Shown here: piece by piece, positions 6,683 through 11,774 of the stretch
Layout: each line of letters starts with the position of its first letter
Numbering within the stretch: position 1 is the stretch's first letter
Origin: JBEKHI01 sp050012355
GTDB lineage: Bacteria; Actinomycetota; Actinomycetes; Streptosporangiales; Streptosporangiaceae
DNA: 11,774 nucleotides
Direction: 5' to 3'
Assembly: GCA_050012355.1 (NCBI GenBank)
Contig: JBEKHI010000286.1
Location: 1-11,774 of the forward strand
Position numbers and translations under genes: made by a program
Notes under the pieces: generated by a model
Told to the model about the DNA's origin: nothing
Seen by the model: only the letters and a program-made list of their open reading frames with translations
Databases searched by the model: none

Positions 6683-7725
6683 TGGACCTGGCCGCGGAGT
6701 TCGGCGCCAGGCTCCGCGCCGAGGCACCCGCCTACGCAAAGGTGGCGATGGAGAACATCGTCCGGGAGTACCCCGCGTACGTGACCGGTACGCTGACCGG
6801 CCCGGGTGAGCTGCTCACCCGGCCCAGGGACCGGTCGCCGGTGTTCTACGGCAGCTACGACTGGCATTCCGCCGTGGAGATGCACTGGCTGCTGGTCCGG
6901 CTGCTCAAGCTGGCACCCGACCGGGTGCCCGTCGGCCAGATCAGGGGCCTGCTCGACAGCCAGTTCACCGAGGCGAAGCTACGGGTCGAGGCCGCGTTCA
7001 TGGGCACGCCGGCCGGGGCGCGGCTGGAACGCCCCTATGGCTGGGGCTGGGCGCTCGATCTGATGAACGAGCTAGCCACCTGGACGACCGACCGTGACGC
7101 GGTGCGCTGGGCGAGGGCCATGACGCCGCTGGCGTCGGTGCTGGCCCAGAACTTTCTCGACTGGCTGGCCAGCGCGCCGTATCCGCTGCGGTCCGGGCTG
7201 CACTCGAATTCGTCGTTTGGCATATCGCGGGCGCTACCGTACGCGGGGACGCTGGCTAGCGGCGGCGAGCCAGAACTAGCGGCGGCAGCCGCCAGTGCGA
7301 CCCTTCGCTGGTACTACGGCGATCAGGACTATCCGGCGCATTACGAGCCGTCCGGGAGCGATTTCCTGTCACCGGCGCTAGCCGAGGCGGAGCTGATGGC
7401 GCGGCTGCTGCCCGCCGAGGAGTTCCCCGGCTGGCTGTCCCGGTTCCTGCCCGGCGTGGTGGACGAGATCCCGGGATCGCTGTTCACCCCGGCCATGGTG
7501 GGCGACCGCGCGGATGGGCAGGGCGCGCACCTGCACGGGCTGAACCTGTCCCGCGCGTGGTGCTGGCGGCGGCTGGCCGAGGCGCTGCCACCGGACGACC
7601 CTCGCGTCGTCGCCTGCGAGGACGCCGCGCTGCGGCACTCCGACGCGGGCCTGCCCGGCGCCGCCGACGGCGACTACATGGTCACCCACTGGGTGCCCGC
7701 GTACGCCGTCCTGTTGCTGGGCTGA
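6682..7725 (+). CDS. DUF2891 family protein
   Basis: A 347-residue, apparently cytosolic protein without signal peptide or membrane segments. It shows the aromatic and histidine motifs I associate with DUF2891: YGSYDWHSAVEMHW (56-69), RPYGWGWAL (117-125), RSGLHSNSSFG (170-180), HYEPSGSDFLSPALAEAE (220-237), HLHGLNLSRAWCW (283-295) and a C-terminal HWVPAYAVLL. The regular helical spacing suggests an alpha/alpha-barrel like those of some glycoside-active enzymes, but no function is established to my knowledge. The ATG overlaps the phosphatase stop by one base, which implies translational coupling. It is the last gene of the packed set; the next gene is almost 200 bp away. Confidence 0.85.
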   Translation: MDLAAEFGARLRAEAPAYAKVAMENIVREYPAYVTGTLTGPGELLTRPRDRSPVFYGSYDWHSAVEMHWLLVRLLKLAPDRVPVGQIRGLLDSQFTEAKLRVEAAFMGTPAGARLERPYGWGWALDLMNELATWTTDRDAVRWARAMTPLASVLAQNFLDWLASAPYPLRSGLHSNSSFGISRALPYAGTLASGGEPELAAAAASATLRWYYGDQDYPAHYEPSGSDFLSPALAEAELMARLLPAEEFPGWLSRFLPGVVDEIPGSLFTPAMVGDRADGQGAHLHGLNLSRAWCWRRLAEALPPDDPRVVACEDAALRHSDAGLPGAADGDYMVTHWVPAYAVLLLG

Positions 7726-7731
7726 GCCCGG

Positions 7732-7778
7732 CCCCGCCTTCGGCCCCCGCCTTCGGCCCCCGCCTTCGGCCCCCGCCT
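7732..7778 (+). repeat. 13-bp tandem repeat, about 3.6 copies
   Basis: The unit CCCCGCCTTCGGC repeats with no mismatch over 47 bp, starting 6 bp after the DUF2891 stop. It contains only 3-bp inverted pairing per unit, so it is not a convincing terminator by itself. Confidence 0.85.
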
Positions 7779-7793
7779 CCCACAGCGCCTTTC

Positions 7794-7847
7794 CTGGGCG
7801 GTGCGGCGTTGCTCAGACTCTTTTGTGGGCAGCCCCGCACCGCCCAG
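7794..7847 (+). repeat. Perfect 13-bp inverted repeat between DUF2891 and Rieske genes
   Basis: CTGGGCGGTGCGG (7794-7806) and CCGCACCGCCCAG (7835-7847) are exact reverse complements separated by 28 bp. In RNA this makes a strong 13-bp stem with a large loop. No T-run follows the right arm, so if it ends the upstream transcript it is not a classical terminator. It could also be a protein-binding site or a small inverted-repeat element. Confidence 0.8.
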
Positions 7848-7919
7848 AAGCGATTCTCGCGGTGGTCGTAGGACTATTTGCCGATGGCTCGCCTTCGTGG
7901 CTCGCCGTACCGTCGGGGC

Positions 7920-9584
7920 ATGGCGAACTTCGTGCGGGCCCTACCATCGGCCGACATACCGAACGACGGCGGCAAGCTCTGGCGGCACGAGGACAAGCGG
8001 ATCGCGTTGTTCCGTACTCCCGAGGGCGTGTACGCGGCCGACAACCGGTGCCCGCACCAGGGGTACGCGCTCAAGGACGGTGACATCCGCGGCGACGTGC
8101 TGACCTGCGCGTGGCACAACTGGAAGTTCCGCATCACCGACGGGCAGTGCCTGTTCGGCGGCGAGAACATCCGGACCTACCCGGTCTCGGTGCGCGACGG
8201 ATGGGTGCATGTCGACGTGACTGATCCGGCGCCCGAGGAGATCGCGCCGGAACTGTTCAGCAGCCTGCTGGAGGCCATGGGCGACGTGGACACGGGCCGG
8301 ATCGCCAGAGATACGATGCGGCTCCGCAAGCTCGGAACGCCGCTGACGGAGGTCGTCCGCACCGGTGTCACCTACGGCGCGACGCGGGCCGAATACGGCT
8401 GGAACCATTCGCTGGCCACGCTCGCTGACTGCCTGACGATGGCGGCCGCTTTCGAGGGCCCGCTGTCGGCGCTGCCGGTGATCCAGGGACTGTCGACGGT
8501 AAGCCGCACGGAGGTGCGCCGGCCGGTGCGTGTCCAGCCGTCGCCCGTAGACGTGCCGTCGGTGGCGGACGGTCTCGCGGAGTTCCCCGTTCTCGTCGAC
8601 GCCGAACGCGGTGACGAAGCCGAGGCGCTGCTGCGCGGCCTGCTGGTGGCCGGGGCTTCGCCTGGGCAGATACGGCACGCGTTCCTCACCGCGATCACCA
8701 ATCATTTTCTCGGGTATGGCCACCCGATGATCTACTGCCAGAAGGCGTTCGAGTTGCTGGACAGGATCGGCTGGTCGTCGGCGGACCTGGTGCTGGCGCC
8801 GCTGGTACCGGCGATCACCTGGTCCACCAGGTACGACCGGCTGCCCTACATGCGCCGCTTCCTCCGCGCGCTCGAAGCCGACGGTACCCCGCCCGCTCCG
8901 GGCAGCGGGCTGCGGCGGACGCTGCTGGACGGATCCCCGGAGGAGGCGGTCGCCGGGGTCCGCGGCGCCCTGGCGGCCGCGGTGCCGGTTCCGGCGATCA
9001 TCGACGACATCGCGGCGGTCGCGGCGGCGCGCCTCGGGCGGTTCGACATCGACTCCGACACCGACGACACGCGAGACGCGGGCTGGCTGGACGTCACCCA
9101 CACCCTCACCTACACGAACGCGCTGCGCTGGGCGTGGTCGGCGGACCCGAGCCCGCAGGTGCTGCGCGGAGTACTGCACGCGGCGTGGTTCGTCCAGTGG
9201 ACCGCCAAGTTCGACGGTTCGCCGGCTCCGGTCGCGCCCCGGGCCGGCTCGGACGCCAGCGCGGTGCTGACCGCGATACGCAAGCGGGACCCTGACCAGG
9301 CAGTAGCCCTGGTCAAGGGGTACGACGGTCCGGCGGCGCCGCTGGAGACGGCGCTGAACCAGGCGGCCGCCGAGGACAACTCGACCGCGTCCATCATGGT
9401 CGCCCACGCGGTCAAGACCACGACCGCGGCAATCGCCGAATCGGGTTCCGGTGGCGGCCGGGCACCACTAGCCGCCGCCGCGCGCTTCCTAGCCGCCCCG
9501 AAACGCGAGCGCTTCGTCTACCAGGCCACACTCGACGCCATCGACTTCATCCAGGGCCGCGCCAAAGGCGACAAAGACTCGTAA
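7920..9584 (+). CDS. Rieske [2Fe-2S] domain fused to a large helical domain (putative oxygenase-like)
   Basis: A 554-residue protein. Residues 1-103 are a complete Rieske ferredoxin-type domain: Cys44-Pro-His46 and Cys63-Ala-Trp-His66, 16 residues apart, are the cluster ligands (CxH...CxxH). The remaining 450 residues are helical with conspicuous histidines: N-H163, H253, N-H262, G-H268, H394 in DVTHTLTYTNALRW, H420 and H496. This pattern loosely recalls questin-oxidase-like proteins, but I hold that weakly. It lacks the 2-His-1-carboxylate arrangement of classical ring-hydroxylating dioxygenases in any form I recognise. Rieske domains pass single electrons, so the second domain may be a metal-dependent oxygenase fed by it. 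The start is uncertain: ATG 7920 begins the conserved-looking MANFVRAL, with a TANNNT box TACCGT (7908-7913) suggesting a leaderless transcript; ATG 7884 or TTG 7878 would add 12 or 14 basic residues. Confidence 0.85.
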   Translation: MANFVRALPSADIPNDGGKLWRHEDKRIALFRTPEGVYAADNRCPHQGYALKDGDIRGDVLTCAWHNWKFRITDGQCLFGGENIRTYPVSVRDGWVHVDVTDPAPEEIAPELFSSLLEAMGDVDTGRIARDTMRLRKLGTPLTEVVRTGVTYGATRAEYGWNHSLATLADCLTMAAAFEGPLSALPVIQGLSTVSRTEVRRPVRVQPSPVDVPSVADGLAEFPVLVDAERGDEAEALLRGLLVAGASPGQIRHAFLTAITNHFLGYGHPMIYCQKAFELLDRIGWSSADLVLAPLVPAITWSTRYDRLPYMRRFLRALEADGTPPAPGSGLRRTLLDGSPEEAVAGVRGALAAAVPVPAIIDDIAAVAAARLGRFDIDSDTDDTRDAGWLDVTHTLTYTNALRWAWSADPSPQVLRGVLHAAWFVQWTAKFDGSPAPVAPRAGSDASAVLTAIRKRDPDQAVALVKGYDGPAAPLETALNQAAAEDNSTASIMVAHAVKTTTAAIAESGSGGGRAPLAAAARFLAAPKRERFVYQATLDAIDFIQGRAKGDKDS

Positions 9585-10445
9585 CTCGAAGACCTCGTCG
9601 GCCCTTTCCGCCGTGACCGCTCGATCGTGCCAGATGCCGAGTAGTTCCAGGTCGTCGCAGGACAGGATCAGGGTGCGCTGCTCGTCTGTGATCTCAAGCC
9701 CTCTGATCTTGAGCACCCGCAGGACATCCTGGCGCGCGCGATCGGCCTCGCCCATAGCCACGCCCTTGGCCTGTCCGTCGGCGTAGGCCTTCTTGCCCCA
9801 TTCTGAGGCGATGAACGTACCTGCCACGAGTTCCTCCAGGCGGCGCTTGAGTCGGTCCGTCACCAGACTGGTTCCGAATTCATAATAGTCCCGCCCGACG
9901 GCGCCGAGCATGCGCATGCCCTCAGTGAAGGCCTCGACGACGCCAGGTTTATCACCGTGGAATGCCAGGACGAGGTCGGCGCGGGCCGGATCCTTGGCCA
10001 TTTGCTCGGCGTCTGTTATCACGGGGACAACGCTCGGGTGCAGCGGACGGGGGATATGGACGTAACCCGGCAAGGACGTAAGGAAGGGCTCGGCGTAGAA
10101 ATTACACGTGGCCTCGTCCGGGCAGATTACGATGACGTCGACTGGGCAGCCGAGCAAGATCCAGAGCTCGGCGGCATATTTGGCGAACTTGAGTCGTTTC
10201 TCTTCGTTCCGCGACTGCTGGGCCTCCACGATGATGCCGCGCACCGGATCGCGGCGCGGCCCAACGATTACCACCGAGTCGCAGTCGAAGTCGGTGGACG
10301 GCCGGTCGTTGAACTTCGACGGGGCCAGCCTGGCCTGGGCATCGGGGGCTATGGACGTGCCGAGGTAGTCGCGGGCAATGGTGACCGCGATATCTGGATC
10401 GTGCTCGATGAGGTGAGTGACCGCATCGTGCCAGGGGTTTGGCAT
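9489..10445 (-). CDS. Rpn-like PD-(D/E)XK nuclease-fold protein with extended C-terminus
   Basis: A 318-residue protein whose N-terminal 170 residues look like a restriction-endonuclease fold: Asp56 in DSVVIV, then IIVEAQ (71-76), an E-x-Q version of the E-x-K catalytic motif, then a strand-like PVDVIVICP (101-109). Its C-terminal region (DGQAKGVAMGEADRARQ..., then LSCDDLELLGIWHDRA) resembles the tail of Rpn/transposase-nuclease and related hypothetical proteins. Similarity to such families seems to end near F286; the last 32 residues and the stop are read antisense through the end of the Rieske gene (96-bp overlap), so an original stop may have been lost. GGAGAG lies 6 nt ahead of the ATG. 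DNA cleavage activity is an inference; the Gln in place of Lys is also found in active Rpn relatives. Confidence 0.75.
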   Translation of the reverse strand: MPNPWHDAVTHLIEHDPDIAVTIARDYLGTSIAPDAQARLAPSKFNDRPSTDFDCDSVVIVGPRRDPVRGIIVEAQQSRNEEKRLKFAKYAAELWILLGCPVDVIVICPDEATCNFYAEPFLTSLPGYVHIPRPLHPSVVPVITDAEQMAKDPARADLVLAFHGDKPGVVEAFTEGMRMLGAVGRDYYEFGTSLVTDRLKRRLEELVAGTFIASEWGKKAYADGQAKGVAMGEADRARQDVLRVLKIRGLEITDEQRTLILSCDDLELLGIWHDRAVTAERADEVFELRVFVAFGAALDEVDGVECGLVDEALAFRGG

Positions 10446-10484
10446 TACATGCTCTCCGTATGCGGAAAAGGGGAAAGGGACGGC

Positions 10485-10517
10485 GGACGGGGCGCCGGAA
10501 GCCGTGGCACCCCGTCC
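10485..10517 (-). terminator. Terminator-like hairpin after the Uma2 gene
   Basis: GGACGGGGCGCC (10485-10496) and GGCACCCCGTCC (10506-10517) can pair over 12 bp around a 9-nt loop. The single mismatch becomes a G-U pair only in minus-strand RNA, the direction of the genes. A pyrimidine-rich tract (CCCTTTCCCCTTTTCC, complement of 10465-10480) follows. It starts 9 bp after the Uma2 stop, so it likely ends that transcript and separates it from the Rpn-like gene. Confidence 0.65.
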
Positions 10518-10525
10518 GGCCCCCG

Positions 10526-11104
10526 TTAGGGCAGCGGGAGAGTGGTCGTATCGAGCAGGGCGGTCGTGTCGAGCCTGGTGTTGAAGGGATCGGGCAGGTA
10601 GAGCTCGTCACCCGCCGGGACCTGGGTGATGCTCCGGTAACCGTCGAACAGCGGTGCGGAGTAGAGGGTCGCCGTGGGCGGCCCGGCCAGAATGTCGATG
10701 AGCAGATAGAACGGGATCCCCGCCCGGGAACACCCCTTCCGCACCGCCTCCGCGGAGTCGCGGTGCGCGTCAGCGGTGATGATCTCGGCCGCGAGCATCA
10801 CGTCCTCAGCGGGGATTCCGGCTGACGGAACCTCCGCCCGGCGCACGATGCTGAGGTCGGGCCGTACCCGATCGCCCGATGGCAGCAGGACCAGGCCGCC
10901 GGCGCCGAGGCCGGTCCAGTCCCGTGGCTCCCCGAGGTGGCGGAGCTGGTACACGAGCCAGGTGAGGATCAGGCAGTGCTGGAGACTCGGCATGCCCCTG
11001 ACGGAGATCCGGCCGTCGATTAGTTCGGTCCGGTACTTGGCACCGAGATCGAGGTCGTCGAAGAGCTCCCGCATTTCTTCGTCCGGCGATGTTGCTACGC
11101 GCAT
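10526..11104 (-). CDS. Uma2-family PD-(D/E)XK endonuclease-like protein
   Basis: A 192-residue protein of the Uma2 (DUF820) family. Matching features in order are YRTELIDGRI (24-33), RPDLSIV (81-87, Asp83), then EIITADAHRDS...RK (Glu107, Asp116, Lys123) and AGIPFYLLID (128-137). These correspond to the family pattern PD...E...D...K and its following 'G-I-P-x-Y-W' segment, and place Asp83 and Glu107 in the likely catalytic site. The length is typical for the family. AAAGGA lies about 7 nt upstream of the ATG, a good ribosome binding site. The cellular role of Uma2 proteins is unclear; they are abundant in actinobacteria and cyanobacteria. It lies just upstream of, and in the same direction as, another nuclease-fold gene. 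Fold assignment is secure, activity is not. Confidence 0.85.
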   Translation of the reverse strand: MRVATSPDEEMRELFDDLDLGAKYRTELIDGRISVRGMPSLQHCLILTWLVYQLRHLGEPRDWTGLGAGGLVLLPSGDRVRPDLSIVRRAEVPSAGIPAEDVMLAAEIITADAHRDSAEAVRKGCSRAGIPFYLLIDILAGPPTATLYSAPLFDGYRSITQVPAGDELYLPDPFNTRLDTTALLDTTTLPLP

Positions 11105-11173
11105 GGCGGTTCCTTTCTCGTTGATTCACCCGGCTTGCGCCAGGCATCAAGGACCATACGCATGACCACCGAC

Positions 11174-11200
11174 ATTCCGGTTTGCCAATGGCAACGGAAT
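11174..11200. repeat. Bulged 12-bp palindrome upstream of the Uma2 gene
   Basis: TTGCCAATGGCAA (11182-11194) has 6-bp arms around one base. It is extended by ATTCCG on the left (11174-11179) and CGGAAT on the right (11195-11200), with a 2-base bulge (GT) on the left side. The site is 70-96 bp ahead of the Uma2 ATG, a suitable place for an operator. Confidence 0.6.
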
Positions 11201-11216
11201 AAGCCGCACATCATGT

Positions 11217-11299
11217 AATTACCGGACATTTCTCTCAGTGTGGGTAAGGAAAGTATCAATTACCGGACATTTCTCTCAGTGTGGGTAAGGAAAGTATCA
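11217..11299. repeat. Perfect 41-bp tandem duplication
   Basis: The 41-bp unit starting AATTACCGGACATTTCTCTC occupies 11217-11257 and is repeated exactly at 11258-11298, with one further matching base. It is non-coding. The absence of any mismatch implies a recent duplication or strong constraint. It lies upstream of the Uma2 gene. Confidence 0.95.
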
Positions 11300-11358
11300 C
11301 TGCCGGGTGATAGCAACCGATTGCCATTTCCCGACAGAAACCCGCGAAGCTGGATCAA

Positions 11359-11490
11359 ATGCCAAGGATTGACCCGGAGGCCGGTGACCGTCTGGCTCAT
11401 GAATGTGGCCCGGAATATCTGCTAAGCCGGATTTTGCGGCCCCCGTGGACCTCCCGCCACCCCAGCGATGGGCCATCGATAGCGCGATAA
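11359..11490 (+). CDS. Possible small gene or gene remnant (43 codons)
   Basis: An ATG-initiated frame reading MPRIDPEAGDRLAHECGPEY and ending at a TAA within the palindromic repeat. The first 22 residues look protein-like, but the last ten or so are coded by the repeat. Third positions are only about half G/C, unlike the neighbours, and only a weak TGGA precedes the ATG. I do not recognise a family. It may be the start of a gene cut off by the repeat, or chance. Confidence 0.2.
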   Translation: MPRIDPEAGDRLAHECGPEYLLSRILRPPWTSRHPSDGPSIAR

Positions 11491-11514
11491 CGCCAGCGAT
11501 GGGCCATCGACAGC
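11458..11514 (-). repeat. Pair of dispersed palindromic repeats, 31-bp period
   Basis: Two copies of CGATGGGCCATCG (11466-11478 and 11497-11509) lie 31 bp apart. The first belongs to a 29-bp stretch (11458-11486) identical to 3442-3470. The shared sequence around the second is CCAGCGATGGGCCATCGA. On the minus strand the first fits GCGCNNTCGATGNNNCATCG, like the pair at 1313-1365; the second has GGGC in place of GCGC. Confidence 0.85.
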
Positions 11515-11583
11515 CCTGTAGAAGTTCCCTCGGGCAACGCTAGTCACAGGGGTTACTTAGGTCACGGGGGCGTGCCCGCCGCC

Positions 11584-11600
11584 GCGCCGCGCCCCGGCGC
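11584..11600 (-). terminator. GC-rich hairpin just after nadE
   Basis: GCGCCG (11584-11589) pairs with CGGCGC (11595-11600) around a 5-nt loop, starting 12 bp beyond the nadE stop. There is no T-rich tail. In such GC-rich sequence short stems are frequent by chance, so the call is weak. Confidence 0.3.
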
Positions 11601-11612
11601 CCGGCCGCAGAG

Positions 11613-11774
11613 CTAGACGCGTTCGCGCCAGCGGTCGGTGATGGGGAGCCTCCGGTCGCGGCCGAAGTTTTTGGCGCTGATCTTGGGGCCTGGGGGGTAC
11701 TGGCGGCGCTTGTATTCGGCGATGTCGACGAGCCTGATTATCCGCTCGACCAGGCCTGGGTCGTGGCCGGCGGC
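11613..11774 (-). CDS. nadE: Glutamine-dependent NAD+ synthetase, C-terminal 53 residues
   Basis: The minus strand is open from the window edge to the stop TAG (complement of 11613-11615). The visible residues include VDIAEYKRRQYPPGPKIS, then AKNFGRDRRLPITDRWRE and a final RV. This is the conserved C-terminal tail of the long, glutamine-dependent NadE, in which the 'EYKRRQ-PPG-K' segment belongs to the synthetase domain near the active site. The enzyme converts deamido-NAD+ to NAD+ with ATP, using ammonia released from glutamine by an N-terminal amidase domain that lies outside the window. It is a housekeeping gene and marks the likely edge between core and accessory DNA. Confidence 0.93.
   Translation of the reverse strand, partial: AAGHDPGLVERIIRLVDIAEYKRRQYPPGPKISAKNFGRDRRLPITDRWRERV

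Larger units (their letters stand above)
11105..11612. other. Gene-poor, AT-richer intergenic stretch
   Basis: About 500 bp between the Uma2 start and the nadE end. The part from roughly 11160 to 11440 is visibly richer in A and T than the rest of the window. It holds a bulged palindrome, a 41-bp tandem duplication, a doubtful 43-codon frame and two copies of the palindromic repeat. The Uma2 promoter must lie here on the minus strand, but I find no clear -35/-10 pair; TATGGT (complement of 11152-11157) is a possible -10. No tRNA or other RNA gene is recognisable. Confidence 0.6.

Noticed and set aside
7732..7778. 13-bp tandem repeats considered as a terminator
   Set aside because: Each unit can form only a 3-bp stem and no T-run follows.
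7941..9407. Long open frame of 488 codons on the minus strand
   Set aside because: It is antisense to the Rieske fusion gene, its translation is Arg/Gly/His-rich low-complexity sequence without domains, and such frames are expected in DNA with high third-position GC.
11217..11299. 41-bp duplication considered as a CRISPR or replication iteron array
   Set aside because: There are only two directly abutting units with no spacers, and no cas or replication initiator gene is present.

Overview
The window is high-GC DNA (strong G/C bias at third codon positions, Shine-Dalgarno-type starts, GTG starts, long open antisense frames). The protein families fit an actinomycete: DHA2 efflux pumps under PadR and TetR regulators, a SpoIIE-type phosphatase, DUF2891, Uma2 nuclease, and a glutamine-dependent NadE C-terminus ending in an actinobacterial-style tail. 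I cannot assign a genus from the sequence alone.

Layout, left to right. (1) 2-1309 (+): C-terminal part of a serine beta-lactamase-like hydrolase, cut by the window edge and ending in five perfect Pro-Ser-Ala repeats. (2) 1310-1443: a pair of 17-bp palindromes 31 bp apart, then a clear promoter (TTGACC, 17 bp, TATAGT) whose -10 box overlaps a 16-bp palindrome. (3) 1444-3466 (+): a PadR regulator overlapping a DHA2-type MFS exporter by 14 bp, a self-contained regulated efflux unit. (4) 3561-7725 (+): a tightly packed gene set made of a second DHA2 exporter, a TetR regulator (4-bp gap), a membrane-anchored SpoIIE/PP2C phosphatase (22-bp gap) and a DUF2891 protein (1-bp TAATG overlap). A 23-bp inverted repeat before the first gene is the likely TetR site. 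(5) 7726-7919: 13-bp tandem repeats and a perfect 13-bp inverted repeat. (6) 7920-9584 (+): a Rieske [2Fe-2S] domain fused to a large helical, histidine-bearing domain, the most unusual protein here. (7) 9489-11104 (-): two nuclease-fold genes, an Rpn-like PD-(D/E)XK protein whose tail runs antisense into the Rieske gene, and a Uma2-family protein, separated by a terminator-like hairpin. (8) 11105-11612: a gene-poor, AT-richer stretch with a bulged palindrome, a perfect 41-bp tandem duplication and further palindromic repeats. (9) 11613-11774 (-): the last 53 residues of NAD+ synthetase (nadE), running off the window.

How the parts may work together (inference): two drug-type efflux systems lie side by side, each with its own ligand-sensing repressor. 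The second is co-transcribed with a phosphatase that could act in a partner-switching (anti-sigma/anti-anti-sigma) pathway. The Rieske fusion looks like an orphan redox enzyme. The repeated palindromes, found in three places and twice as pairs with exactly 31-bp spacing, form a small dispersed repeat family; one copy supplies the stop codon of the first exporter.
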